DNA of 64,000 nucleotides from JABMPO01 sp964539785 (lineage in GTDB: Bacteria > Fidelibacterota > Marinisomatia > Marinisomatales > TCS56), in assembly GCA_964539785.1 (NCBI GenBank), contig CAZIJQ010000004.1, positions 1 to 64,000 on the forward strand. Direction: 5' to 3'. The position numbers were made by a program, and so were the translations under genes. A model generated the notes under the pieces. That model worked only from the letters and a program-made list of their open reading frames with translations, was not told the origin of the DNA and did not search any database. Positions 16,573 to 25,680 of this stretch are shown piece by piece. How positions within the stretch are numbered: position 1 is the first letter of the stretch; the number at the start of each line of letters is the position of its first letter.

Positions 16573-17414
16573 TCTATTAGTGCTCCACGAATATGATCAG
16601 TTATTACGGCAACTCGCTTCATTTCGAGAACGTCGTGTACCCGAATTATACTGGCACCATTCAAGATACCACAACTCACAGCGGCAGCAGTACCTTCGAC
16701 ACGATCTTCCGGTGGCAGGTTCAAGGTCAAACCGATAAAAGATTTTCGGGATGGACCTAATAAAACGGGAAAACCTAATTCCGTAATCTGGTTCAAATTA
16801 CGAATAATTTCAAAATTATCATTAATCCGTTTCCCAAATCCAATACCGGGATCCAGGATAATGTTTTCCGGTTTTACACCACCTGCTAAAGCAAAATCGA
16901 TCCGTTTGGTAAAATAATCAACCAGCTCAGCCATTAAATCACTGTAGGTAGGGTTAGTTTGCATGTTCAGTGGCGTACCTTTGATGTGCATAATAACCAC
17001 TGGCACATTGAATTCGCTGGCGACCAGAACCATTTCAGGATCGAATGTTAAACCGCTAATATCATTAATCATATCAGCGTCCTTCTCCAGCGCCGCCCGA
17101 GCTACTGTCGATTTATAAGTATCAATCGAAATACAAGCATCCGTAGTCAATCGTAATGCTGTAATCACTGGGATGACGCGCTTCAATTCATCATCATTTG
17201 ACAGGGGGTTTGCGCCGGGACGGGTCGACTCGCCGCCAATATCGATAATATCAGCGCCGGCTTTGACCATATCCATACCGTGGGCTACGGCCGCATCCTG
17301 ATGAAAATACTGGCCGCCTTCACTGAACGAATCCGGGGTGACGTTCAGGATACCCATTATGACCGTGGGCGTATGCCGACTCCGGATTTTTGCGATTAAT
17401 TCAGAACTGATCAT
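16569..17414 (-). CDS. folP: dihydropteroate synthase
   Basis: A 281-aa TIM barrel that joins p-aminobenzoate to dihydropterin diphosphate in folate synthesis. Family motifs are GILNVTPDSFSEGG, DIGGESTRPGA, the pterin-site DINDISG-like segment ADMINDISG, DPGIGFGK and LGPSRKSFIG. It lies between ftsH upstream and cdaA downstream, with a 4-base overlap with cdaA. Confidence 0.95.
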   Translation of the reverse strand: MISSELIAKIRSRHTPTVIMGILNVTPDSFSEGGQYFHQDAAVAHGMDMVKAGADIIDIGGESTRPGANPLSNDDELKRVIPVITALRLTTDACISIDTYKSTVARAALEKDADMINDISGLTFDPEMVLVASEFNVPVVIMHIKGTPLNMQTNPTYSDLMAELVDYFTKRIDFALAGGVKPENIILDPGIGFGKRINDNFEIIRNLNQITELGFPVLLGPSRKSFIGLTLNLPPEDRVEGTAAAVSCGILNGASIIRVHDVLEMKRVAVITDHIRGALIE

Positions 17415-17428
17415 GGCAGCTAACTAGT

Positions 17429-19519
17429 TTATTTTGGTGCACTCCGGGTTGATTTTGGGTTGGTATTTTTCTGATCGGATGCTGGCTTTCTGGGCGCACG
17501 CCGACGCGGTTTTCGAGCTGGTGTCGTTGGCCGACTGATATTTTTACCGGCAATTATTTTTTTAATATCGCCGGCATCAATGGTTTCATACTTCAGCAAT
17601 ACTTCAGCCATTTTTTTCAATATTTCCATATTAGCAGTCAGAATCTGCTCGGCACGATTTTGGGCATTACGCACGAGTCGGACAGTTTCTTCGTCGATCA
17701 TCCGCGCCGTTGATTCGCTGTAATCAGCGTGACGTTGAATTTCACGCCCCAGAAATATCTCTTCATTTTTCTTACCAAATGCCATTGGTCCCAATCGCTC
17801 ACTCATCCCCCACTCACAAACCATTTTGTGAGCAATCTTAGTTGCCTGTTCGATATCGTTGCCGGCACCAGTGGACAATTCATCAAATATCATTACCTCA
17901 GCGCTACGTCCGCCCATAAGAATAGCCAATCGACCCTCAATGTAGGTTTTAGAATAACCATGCTTCTCATCGATAGGAAGCTGGGTCGTTATTCCGAGGG
18001 CGCGCCCCCGCGGTATTATTGTCACCTTGTGAATCGGATCAGCACCCGAAATCATGGACGCTACCAGCGCATGTCCGGCTTCATGATAGGCAATCAGATT
18101 TTTTTCTTCATCGGACAAAATCATGCTCCGGCGTTGGATCCCCATCATGACTTTATCTTTAGCCTCTTCGAAATCTGTCATGTCTACCGCATTCTTACGC
18201 TTGCGGGCTGCCAGCAAAGCAGCTTCGTTGACCAGATTTGCCAGATCGGCTCCAACAAGTCCCGGTGTTCCTTTAGCCAAGGTGGTCAGGTTGACGCGTG
18301 ATTTATTAATCACAATGTTTTTAGTATGAACTTTCAAAATTCCAAGCCGGCCCTGTAAATCAGGAGCATCAACCACAATTTGTCGATCGAAGCGGCCAGG
18401 CCGCAATAACGCCGGATCCAGTACATCCGGACGATTGGTTGCCGCTAATATTATCACCTGCTGATTTACCTCGAATCCATCCATTTCAACCAACAATTGG
18501 TTTAAAGTTTGCTCGCGTTCATCGTGGCCACCTCCCAGTCCAGCACCCCGTTGGCGACCGACAGCATCGAGCTCATCGATGAATATAATGCAAGGCGAAT
18601 TCTTCTTACCCTGTTCAAATAAATCGCGCACCCGTGATGCTCCAACCCCAACAAACATTTCGACAAAATCAGCACCACTCAAACTGAAGAATGCAACACT
18701 GGCTTCTCCGGCTACTGCCCGTGCCAGTAGAGTTTTACCGGTTCCGGGAGGTCCTACCAGCAGCGCTCCTTTAGGAATTTTGGCTCCCAATTTTTGATAC
18801 CGTTTCGGGCGTTTGAGAAAATCAACAACTTCCTTAAGCTCTTCCTTCGCCTCGATACAACCTGCGACGTCGTCAAAAGTGACCTTGGGTTTGTCTGAGG
18901 TCCATATTCGAGCGCGACTTTTGCCAAAACTGAAAATTCCTTTCATTCCACCGCCACCACCTTGCATACGGCGCATAATAAACAACCACACACCAATCAG
19001 CAGTAGCCAAGGAATAAAATTGAGCATATAGCCCCCCCAATCAATGGTTTTCTCTTGAAAACTATAGCGCAAATTGTAATCATCCCATTCCTCTAATGTC
19101 TCCGGTAAAACATAGGGGATTTTCAGATAAACTCTGGTCACGTCATTAACTACGCCGTAACTCTTGACAATTGTCTGGGGTATCTCAAGTGTACCATGGA
19201 AAATATCATCCATAACCACAGCTTCTCTAAATAGCTTCTGGGTCAGGAAGTCACGATATTGAAAATATTCAATTTCAATTTCTTTCCCACCCTGATTGGT
19301 GAACAAACCAGATAGAATAATAGCTGTCATCAGGATTAGAACCCATACCAGCGATGTTTTACCGGCTCGTTTCCATTGAAAAGTGCTACCAATCGGTTTT
19401 TTATCTTCAGATTTCGGCGGAGTTGGCTTTTTTGGCTCTGGTTTTTTCTTCTGCATCTCCGGTGGTATCGGTTTGGGAATTACTCTTTTCCTTCGCGATG
19501 TGTTTTTCTTATTTTCCAT
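17429..19519 (-). CDS. ftsH: ATP-dependent zinc metalloprotease FtsH
   Basis: A 696-aa inner-membrane AAA+ protease for quality control of membrane and regulatory proteins. A Lys/Pro-rich cytoplasmic tail (1-52) precedes membrane helix 1 (about 55-73), a periplasmic domain, and helix 2 (about 164-182). The AAA module has Walker A GPPGTGKT (256-263), Walker B IIFIDELDA, and the second region of homology with the arginine finger ALLRPGRFDRQ. The zinc site HEAGH (479-483) and a C-terminal basic/Pro tail follow. The N-terminal tail is longer than in E. coli. It begins 3 bases after the hpt stop, the usual tilS-hpt-ftsH order. Confidence 0.97.
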   Translation of the reverse strand: MENKKNTSRRKRVIPKPIPPEMQKKKPEPKKPTPPKSEDKKPIGSTFQWKRAGKTSLVWVLILMTAIILSGLFTNQGGKEIEIEYFQYRDFLTQKLFREAVVMDDIFHGTLEIPQTIVKSYGVVNDVTRVYLKIPYVLPETLEEWDDYNLRYSFQEKTIDWGGYMLNFIPWLLLIGVWLFIMRRMQGGGGGMKGIFSFGKSRARIWTSDKPKVTFDDVAGCIEAKEELKEVVDFLKRPKRYQKLGAKIPKGALLVGPPGTGKTLLARAVAGEASVAFFSLSGADFVEMFVGVGASRVRDLFEQGKKNSPCIIFIDELDAVGRQRGAGLGGGHDEREQTLNQLLVEMDGFEVNQQVIILAATNRPDVLDPALLRPGRFDRQIVVDAPDLQGRLGILKVHTKNIVINKSRVNLTTLAKGTPGLVGADLANLVNEAALLAARKRKNAVDMTDFEEAKDKVMMGIQRRSMILSDEEKNLIAYHEAGHALVASMISGADPIHKVTIIPRGRALGITTQLPIDEKHGYSKTYIEGRLAILMGGRSAEVMIFDELSTGAGNDIEQATKIAHKMVCEWGMSERLGPMAFGKKNEEIFLGREIQRHADYSESTARMIDEETVRLVRNAQNRAEQILTANMEILKKMAEVLLKYETIDAGDIKKIIAGKNISRPTTPARKPRRRAPRKPASDQKNTNPKSTRSAPK

Positions 19520-19522
19520 GAA

Positions 19523-20056
19523 TTATGTCGTTCCTTTCACCCGGTAAATTGCGGGTAAATGTCGTAATTTTTGGTTGTAATCAAGGCCATAGCCCACTAC
19601 AAAATCTGGAGGTATTTCGAATCCCACATAATCAATGGGAAACTCTATCCTGGCCATCTCTGGTTTCATTAATAATGTCACTATCGTGACTGATTCAGGT
19701 GTTGCCCCTTTCATACGATCTTTAAGAAATTTTATTGTCAGCCCAGAGTCGATAATATCCTCAACAATAATAACTTGGCGGCCGGTTATATTCGCGGAAA
19801 TATCTTTCAGCAAGGTTACAGTACCGGTTGAGGATTGCCCGGCATAACTGGATAATTTAATAAAATCCATCTCGCAATCGATGGTCATAGCCCGCATTAA
19901 ATCAGATAGAAAAATAAAGCTGCCGTTCAAAATACCAACCATGATTGGTATCTCATTCTTGAATCGGGTTGATAACTCGGCTGCAATTTCCTGCACGCGA
20001 GTATTTATTTGATCGGTTGAAAGAAGTAATTCCAAATCATATTTATTTTCTAACAT
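19523..20056 (-). CDS. hpt: hypoxanthine phosphoribosyltransferase
   Basis: A 177-aa purine salvage enzyme that transfers phosphoribose from PRPP to hypoxanthine or guanine. It shows the PRPP loop VIIVEDIIDSGLT, the flexible-loop segment IKLSSYAGQSSTGTV and the purine-site DYVGFEIPPDFVVGYGLDY. The start overlaps the tilS stop by one base, as expected for this conserved pair. Confidence 0.95.
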   Translation of the reverse strand: MLENKYDLELLLSTDQINTRVQEIAAELSTRFKNEIPIMVGILNGSFIFLSDLMRAMTIDCEMDFIKLSSYAGQSSTGTVTLLKDISANITGRQVIIVEDIIDSGLTIKFLKDRMKGATPESVTIVTLLMKPEMARIEFPIDYVGFEIPPDFVVGYGLDYNQKLRHLPAIYRVKGTT

Positions 20057-21441
20057 TATTCACCAACATAGCGCTCAATTGTAAGTTCCACAAATGATTT
20101 TGTAGCGCTGGTTATTTTTACCAGATCGCTCAATCGTCTACCGCATACCCAGATTATCTCATTATCGGCTTCGAGAATCAATTGATTAGCCTTCTGAAAT
20201 CGATCAACCCGGGCGTCAATTAAAAGATCACTGATTTTTTTTGTACCACCCATTCCAAGCGGTCTGAAATGATCACCGGGCAGCCAGTTGCGCAAAATCA
20301 GAGTTTTGCCCTTTAAATAGCCAGCATCAATATACTCTGACCAAGGTGTATCGGTAAATTGCTTAACCGCTTGAACTTCCCGCCATTTCAAGATGTAATT
20401 GCCACAGCGGGTATCGGTCCCAGGTTTAACCTTAACCTGATATTGATCAGTATTATCAAGTGTGAGAATGAAATCATCACGATTACGCAAAATAACCCAG
20501 CCATCCGTCAATTCCAGAAATCGTCCAGTAGTGGCATTTTTAATGAAATTAATCAGGTTATTCCAGCGATGTCTTCGCCAGGGCTGACCGCTGGTGTCAA
20601 CGATTTTCCTGATTAAGCCTACTTGCAGTAGAACCGGCAAGCTTTTAATCGAATCAACGGCTATTGTTATAGAATTATCATCACTTAGTCTAATCACCTG
20701 ATCTGCTATTTTTTTTGCCGAAAATGCAATCAATTCATCCATTTCAACTGCTCGCGAGCTGAGAAAATTCACTGCTTTCAAAAGCCCATTCTCAGCTTCG
20801 AGCCAGGGAGCGATTATTTCATGACGATAGCGATTCCGTCGAAATCGAAGCTCATTATTAGACGGATCCTCCATCCAATCGATCTTATTCTCCCTAGCAA
20901 AATCTCGTATTTCAGCCTGGGAAAATGGCAACAGCGGCCGCACAATAGCACCAATTTGTGTTCGAATTCCTTTCAAGCCATCAATTCCGCAACCATCACC
21001 AATGTGCATTAACACGGTTTCGACATGGTCATTTAGATGATGGGCTGTGGCGATAAAATTATATCCTTGCTGATCAGCAACCTCCTGGAATGCGGCATAG
21101 CGCTCGGTCCTACCCCAGGCTTCGATGCTGATCCCCTTAAGTATTGATCCGGGATCAAGCGTTTCCAAAAAATAGGCTATATTGTTTAATTCACAAAGCT
21201 TTAAAACAAATTCCGCTTCTTGCCCTGCCTCCGGTCTTAAATTGTGATTGATATGGATTACGCCGAAACTAACCGACTGCTCTTGGGCCAATTTCAGGAA
21301 TAAATGAAATAGTACTACTGAGTCAAGTCCCCCTGATACAGCCAGCAAAACGCGTTTATCCTGGAATGAATTCCAGTTTTCACAAACATTCCGCTCAAAC
21401 TTCGTATACAAATTTATTGCTTTGTTTTTCCTGTCAGTCAT
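20056..21441 (-). CDS. tilS: tRNA(Ile)-lysidine synthase
   Basis: A 461-aa enzyme that converts C34 of tRNA-Ile(CAU) to lysidine using ATP. The N-terminal PP-loop ATPase has LLAVSGGLDSVVLFH (about residues 29-43), GVIHINHNLR and TAHHLNDHVETVLM. The C-terminal domain includes LRNWLPGDHFRPLGMGGTKKISDLLID, the classical TilS C-terminal motif. Length is close to the E. coli enzyme (432 aa). Confidence 0.95.
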   Translation of the reverse strand: MTDRKNKAINLYTKFERNVCENWNSFQDKRVLLAVSGGLDSVVLFHLFLKLAQEQSVSFGVIHINHNLRPEAGQEAEFVLKLCELNNIAYFLETLDPGSILKGISIEAWGRTERYAAFQEVADQQGYNFIATAHHLNDHVETVLMHIGDGCGIDGLKGIRTQIGAIVRPLLPFSQAEIRDFARENKIDWMEDPSNNELRFRRNRYRHEIIAPWLEAENGLLKAVNFLSSRAVEMDELIAFSAKKIADQVIRLSDDNSITIAVDSIKSLPVLLQVGLIRKIVDTSGQPWRRHRWNNLINFIKNATTGRFLELTDGWVILRNRDDFILTLDNTDQYQVKVKPGTDTRCGNYILKWREVQAVKQFTDTPWSEYIDAGYLKGKTLILRNWLPGDHFRPLGMGGTKKISDLLIDARVDRFQKANQLILEADNEIIWVCGRRLSDLVKITSATKSFVELTIERYVGE

Positions 21442-21483
21442 TATAATTAAGTCTTCTACGGATCAATACTATAACTACTCAAT

Positions 21484-22146
21484 TTATTTATTCAATGATG
21501 AAGCATTCCGGATTCTGATTTGAAGTGGGCCAATATAGGGATTCTGCTGTAATTCATTATCACGATTGGTATCAGGTCCATGTCCGCAATGAACGATATC
21601 TTCCTGTTCGAGATTTGAAAATAATTTTACCAGTGATTCTTCTAATTGGTGCCAGTTACCACCGGGTAAATCGACCCGGCCGACCGAACCATAAAAAAGG
21701 GTATCCCCGACGAATACATGGTGCCCAATCCGGAAACAAGTACCCCCGGGAGTATGCCCGGGCGTCTCAATGCAGGTTATAGTAAATGGTCCAAGCACCA
21801 ATTCGTCATCTTTTTGAAACCAATGATTAACTACCGGTGGGGTTCCGGGTGGTAAACCAAACATAATGCAGGCAGATTCATAATGACTAAGAATTTGTTC
21901 TTCATTCTGGTGTAGATAAAAGGGAATTTCATAGCGTTGCGCTAACTCGCTGACTGCTCCAACGTGATCAACGTGAGCGTGGGTATTTAAAATTGCCACC
22001 GGTTTAATCCGCAGCTCGTCGCAGCCTGCAATTAGCTTATCCGGATCCGCACCGGGATCAATGAAAAGAGCTTGCCGGGTATCGGAATCAACTACTAAAA
22101 ACGTGTTCTCCTGGAAGGGACCTACAACAAAATTGTGTACTTTGAT
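21484..22146 (-). CDS. MBL-fold metallo-hydrolase (glyoxalase II-like), possible ATC start
   Basis: A metallo-beta-lactamase-fold hydrolase with the zinc motif NTHAHVDHVG, and downstream ligands in ETPGHTPGGT, VGDTLF and HCGHGPDT. It is similar to hydroxyacylglutathione hydrolase-like YcbL proteins; the substrate is unknown. The family usually begins Met-Lys-x-x-x-F-x-VGPF; here the matching codon is ATC (22144-22146, before AAA GTA CAC), 2 bases after the stop of the upstream gene and 8 bases after a good CAGGAG. The only ordinary alternative is a GTG at 22182 inside the upstream gene, giving 12 extra residues (232 aa) with no clear ribosome binding site. Confidence 0.85.
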   Translation of the reverse strand: MKVHNFVVGPFQENTFLVVDSDTRQALFIDPGADPDKLIAGCDELRIKPVAILNTHAHVDHVGAVSELAQRYEIPFYLHQNEEQILSHYESACIMFGLPPGTPPVVNHWFQKDDELVLGPFTITCIETPGHTPGGTCFRIGHHVFVGDTLFYGSVGRVDLPGGNWHQLEESLVKLFSNLEQEDIVHCGHGPDTNRDNELQQNPYIGPLQIRIRNASSLNK

Positions 22147-22148
22147 GG

Positions 22149-23222
22149 CTAAATCTCCTGAAAGAACAAATCGCCGAGACACTGGATTTTATCTTCATAT
22201 GAATGGGGGAACATCAACCATTCTGCGCCTGAAATACTGCTTAATAGGGAATTACCATCCTGTGGTGTAAAACAAAAACCGCTAATTTCATGATCATTGC
22301 GAACATTTAAGGTTTGTTCAACCACAACTGTCTGATTAAGTATCCGACCATAATGTCCCTGATCACGACCGAACGAAAAGACTGTGCTGGTCATATCTTT
22401 AGTCGTCATTGCAACTAACGGGTTTGCTCTGAGGCGATCCTTAACATCGTTCAGTGTAACGGACTCTTTGACCTTCAAATTGAACCACAAAACGTGCATA
22501 TACTGACTGTTGACTTTCATTGCAGAGGAAAACAGGTTTAAATCCATATTAAGAGTTTTGAACAATGCTGCGGCATCGACAGCATGATGTGAGCCATACA
22601 AATCTGAACCATGTTTACCAACCTGGGGAGCTGGGATATAATTCCCAACCTGGCTTAAATCATTTGCGCGTCTAACACAGACAAATCGGGCTTCCAACAG
22701 ATTATCAGCATCCGTATCATTGTTAAGGGCTAAGGTCTTCGCAATGCAGGCCAGATTATGAGTATTGCAAGATACAATTTGTATGTAGGTATCACGTCCT
22801 GAGACTAACGCACGGTCATTCACCCCACGAGCATATTTTTTACCAAACCCATCTTCACTACCCTGTGCGATAAACCCCTTGACCGTATCTTCAAAACGAT
22901 GATAAAATTCTTGTTTGTTATAATTACCGATACCTTTTGGTGTACAATCAATAATAACCGAAGCCCGCCGAATCGCCTCTTCAGTTTCCAATTCAGGATC
23001 CATCCCCAATTTTCGGAATTCTGTATAACGGTTTTCATCAGTAGCCAATCGTGCACCACGATGCATCAAACCATGAATTTTCGGACGATCATTTTTCAAA
23101 GGTGAATTTTTATGAAAAGTTATTTCATCAATTCCCAGCTGATTTTTATAATCACATAATAATCCGATCAACGGTTCACCAATTGTACCGGTTCCAATTA
23201 CATGAACAATTTTACGTTGCAT
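22149..23222 (-). CDS. type II (archaeal-type) glyceraldehyde-3-phosphate dehydrogenase-like protein
   Basis: A 357-aa Rossmann dehydrogenase resembling the archaeal type II GAPDH. GTGTIGEP (about residues 10-17) is the dinucleotide loop, IIDCTPKGIG (90-99) matches the archaeal VDCTPEGIG, and IVSCNTHNLA places the catalytic Cys at 152 (archaeal SCNT). VRRANDLSQVGNYIPAP and GSDLYGSHHAVD correspond to the archaeal substrate and hinge segments (VRRGADPAQV...SHHGPD). Conventional bacterial GapA has a different SCTTN motif. It sits between ccmD and an MBL hydrolase gene. The enzyme could be a true GAPDH or a related dehydrogenase with another phosphorylated aldehyde. Confidence 0.75.
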   Translation of the reverse strand: MQRKIVHVIGTGTIGEPLIGLLCDYKNQLGIDEITFHKNSPLKNDRPKIHGLMHRGARLATDENRYTEFRKLGMDPELETEEAIRRASVIIDCTPKGIGNYNKQEFYHRFEDTVKGFIAQGSEDGFGKKYARGVNDRALVSGRDTYIQIVSCNTHNLACIAKTLALNNDTDADNLLEARFVCVRRANDLSQVGNYIPAPQVGKHGSDLYGSHHAVDAAALFKTLNMDLNLFSSAMKVNSQYMHVLWFNLKVKESVTLNDVKDRLRANPLVAMTTKDMTSTVFSFGRDQGHYGRILNQTVVVEQTLNVRNDHEISGFCFTPQDGNSLLSSISGAEWLMFPHSYEDKIQCLGDLFFQEI

Positions 23223-23223
23223 A

Positions 23224-23361
23224 TTATTTATTTCCCGCTCTGATTTTATTTTGATTTAATATTGATTTTCCTTTGCGAAACATTACAACAAACCAGCCAA
23301 TAATACTTCCCAGAACTAACGAATATGTGATGATAAAATGAGTAAAAAATTTGTATTCCAT
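23224..23361 (-). CDS. ccmD: CcmD-like small heme-export protein
   Basis: A 45-aa protein directly after ccmC. It begins MEYKFFTHFIITYSLVLGSI, has one membrane helix (about residues 9-28) and ends with a basic tail (FRKGKS...). CcmD proteins are tiny single-helix proteins that help release holo-CcmE from the CcmABC complex. Size, topology and position match; sequence similarity in this family is always weak. An AGGATAATT precedes the ATG. Confidence 0.7.
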   Translation of the reverse strand: MEYKFFTHFIITYSLVLGSIIGWFVVMFRKGKSILNQNKIRAGNK

Positions 23362-23368
23362 AATTATC

Positions 23369-24025
23369 CTATTGATTTTCAGCTTTTAAATTGAGAATGC
23401 GGGTTCGCAACCACAGCATTCCGAAATACATTACTGTGAAAGTAAATAATGAAAAGAAAAAGGTGCTCATAATCCCCGCCGGTTGAGTACCCATTTCAAC
23501 TTGTGGGTGAGATTGTACTTCTGGCGCCCAAAACCTGACAGACATAAATATTATGGGCACGTCGATAAAGGCGATAATTCCCAGAATAGCCGAATAGCGG
23601 GCCACTCTTTCCGGGGCGCCACCGAATTCCCGCAGCATGAAGTAACCAATATAAATCAGAAACAATATGAGCGTTGTAGTCAGGCGCGGTTCCCAGTTCC
23701 AAGCCTTTCCCCAGGCTGCGCTGGCCCAGATCGGTCCGGTAATCAATACCAGAATGGTAAATAAGGTACCAATCTCAGCCGCAGCCAGACCAACTCTATC
23801 CCAATAATAATTATAGGTTTTCAGAAATATTATTCCAGCAACTAAAACAACAAAAAATGACAGGAAGGCTACCCAGGCACTGGGCACATGGTAATAAAAT
23901 ATTTTTTGAGCCCATTCCTGTTTCGGAATCATGGGACTATTGAGTAAAATATTCAACAAGTTAGCTACCATCAGCAATATCATTATTGCATAGCCAACAC
24001 GAATCTTATTATTAGGGATTAACAT
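23369..24025 (-). CDS. ccmC: heme-handling protein CcmC
   Basis: A 218-aa membrane protein with six helices. It carries the tryptophan-rich WWD-type segment WGKAWNWEPRLTTTLILFLIYIGYF and two conserved histidines (one in YYHVPSAWVAF, one in VQSHPQ) expected to hold heme in the periplasmic face. CcmC loads heme on CcmE. The gene follows ccmB after 4 bases and precedes ccmD by 7 bases. Confidence 0.92.
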   Translation of the reverse strand: MLIPNNKIRVGYAIMILLMVANLLNILLNSPMIPKQEWAQKIFYYHVPSAWVAFLSFFVVLVAGIIFLKTYNYYWDRVGLAAAEIGTLFTILVLITGPIWASAAWGKAWNWEPRLTTTLILFLIYIGYFMLREFGGAPERVARYSAILGIIAFIDVPIIFMSVRFWAPEVQSHPQVEMGTQPAGIMSTFFFSLFTFTVMYFGMLWLRTRILNLKAENQ

Positions 24026-24029
24026 ATTA

Positions 24030-24692
24030 TCATTCTTCAGTTATGTAATCAAAAAATAAATAGCCTGCCAAACCGAATACAACTGTAAATGTAACCATTA
24101 ACTGGAACCAGGTCTGCCATGCGGCAAATAACTGGTTATCAAATATGGCGGTTGTGGCTTTTACACAGGCTATTATGTTGGGAGAAACCAGGGGGAACAA
24201 CAAAATCGGCAGCAGCACTTCACTCATTTTGGCGCGCATCGCCAATCCGGATACAATACTGCCAATGGCCATAATTCCGGCGTTCCCAAGGATTATGATA
24301 CCAATCAGCTTCCCCCATTGCACCGGAATATCCAGTTGCAAAAATAAAAAGAATGGAACGGTAATCAGCAATTCCGCAATGATCAAAAACGCAGTCCCGG
24401 CCAACCATTTTGACAGGAATATTAATCCCCGATCAAACGGTGCCGAAATTATCATACTGAATGTATCAAATTCTTTTTCATGACTGAACATACGGTGTAA
24501 GCCGAGATCGGCGATAAATAATACCATTATCCAGTACAATCCAGGTGCGAATTGATGAAACACAGCTGGCGAAACATTGATAGAAAATGAAAAAATCAAT
24601 ATCACCGCCAGACCAAATGTCAACATTGATGCACTGATTTCTTTGGAACGTAATTCTACTAAAAATTCTTTTTTTAACAGATGGGTCAGCAT
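24030..24692 (-). CDS. ccmB: heme exporter subunit CcmB
   Basis: A 220-aa integral membrane protein with six predicted helices. MLTHLLKKEFLVELRSKE and the FSHEKEFDTFSMIISAPFDRG segment are typical of CcmB. It is the membrane component of the CcmABCD ABC complex, which releases heme-loaded CcmE. It lies directly after ccmA, 1 base apart. Confidence 0.92.
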   Translation of the reverse strand: MLTHLLKKEFLVELRSKEISASMLTFGLAVILIFSFSINVSPAVFHQFAPGLYWIMVLFIADLGLHRMFSHEKEFDTFSMIISAPFDRGLIFLSKWLAGTAFLIIAELLITVPFFLFLQLDIPVQWGKLIGIIILGNAGIMAIGSIVSGLAMRAKMSEVLLPILLFPLVSPNIIACVKATTAIFDNQLFAAWQTWFQLMVTFTVVFGLAGYLFFDYITEE

Positions 24693-24693
24693 A

Positions 24694-25389
24694 TCAGGAC
24701 AGTAAGTGCCTAAATTGATCGCGTGCTAAGTTTATATCAGTTTCGGCGACATTGAAATTGTACTGGATTATCCCACGATTGATAACCATTAACCGGTGAC
24801 AAAATTGCCAACTCCATTCAAAATCATGGCTCACCAGCAGAATCGTTCGGTTAGCACTTTGCCATTGCTGCAATATTTTTTCAACCAATTCCCGGCCCTG
24901 CTCATCCAAACCGGTAAACGGCTCATCGAACAACAGTAATTTCCAATCGATCAGCATTGCCAGCGCCAGTTTCAAGCGCTGTAGCATCCCCTGAGAATAA
25001 ATCCTGATCGGGTCGTCGGCCTGTTCGGTCAAACCCACTATCGCTAAAACTTCTTCAATTCCGGGACCGGTTGCGGGTGCCTGGTATAACTGGCTGAATA
25101 ATCCCAAGTTTTCTCTGGCTGACAGTGGCGGGTACATTCCCGGTGCATGTCCCAGGTAAAGAATTCCCCGGCGATTTTCCGAATCACCTTTGAATAACGA
25201 TTTACCAGCGAAATTCACTTCGCCGCTGTTGGCCGTGGATATCCGTCCCAAAATTCTCAACAGGGTCGATTTTCCAACCCCGTTTTTTCCCATCAGGGCA
25301 ATAATTTCACCGGCTGCAATTTTCAGATTCAGATCATGTAGCACCGGACGGTGATAAAACGATTTTCGCAGATTAGTGACAGTTAACAA
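24694..25389 (-). CDS. ccmA: heme exporter ATP-binding protein CcmA
   Basis: A 231-aa ABC ATPase with Walker A MGKNGVGKST, signature YSQGMLQRLKLA (Tyr-Ser-Gln-Gly in place of LSGGQ, as in other CcmA), Walker B LLLFDEPFTGLD and switch His LVSHD. ATP hydrolysis by CcmAB frees holo-CcmE. In this operon it follows the ccmI-like gene. Confidence 0.93.
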   Translation of the reverse strand: MLTVTNLRKSFYHRPVLHDLNLKIAAGEIIALMGKNGVGKSTLLRILGRISTANSGEVNFAGKSLFKGDSENRRGILYLGHAPGMYPPLSARENLGLFSQLYQAPATGPGIEEVLAIVGLTEQADDPIRIYSQGMLQRLKLALAMLIDWKLLLFDEPFTGLDEQGRELVEKILQQWQSANRTILLVSHDFEWSWQFCHRLMVINRGIIQYNFNVAETDINLARDQFRHLLS

Positions 25390-25404
25390 ATCGACCTGAC
25401 AGTC

Positions 25405-25680
25405 TTATTTTTTCTTTAATTCATTTATCTGGCCAATTAAACCGGAGGCTTCGATCTTGAGCCGGTTCCGAGTCGAGCTATAATCTTCCTCGGTCAGTAA
25501 TCCCAATTCAGATTCCAATTCAATCTGTTTAATTTGATGGTAGAGGGCTAGTTTCTGCTCTTCCAGATTTTTTAGCTCGGCTGTAGTCATTTTGGTATCT
25601 TTTATTATCGGTCTGAATAGGGGTTTTGCCACCAGTATTGTACTACCAGCAAAGAGAATAAAAATTAATAAAATTTCCAT
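25405..25680 (-). CDS. CcmI-like membrane-anchored small protein
   Basis: A 91-aa protein when started at the ATG at 25680, which overlaps the ccmF stop (TAATG) and follows GGAGG. It has one N-terminal helix (MEILLIFILFAGSTILVAK), then a Lys/Glu-rich helical region with LEEQKLALYHQIKQIE...ELGLLTEEDY, the pattern seen in the N-terminal part of CcmI/CycH. CcmI binds apocytochrome for the heme lyase; the TPR part of CcmI is missing here. A role in cytochrome c maturation is inferred mainly from the operon. Confidence 0.6.
   Translation of the reverse strand: MEILLIFILFAGSTILVAKPLFRPIIKDTKMTTAELKNLEEQKLALYHQIKQIELESELGLLTEEDYSSTRNRLKIEASGLIGQINELKKK

Noticed and set aside
17729..18301. 190-aa + strand ORF inside ftsH
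   Set aside because: It is antisense to a strongly conserved FtsH; its composition follows the codon pattern of the opposite strand.
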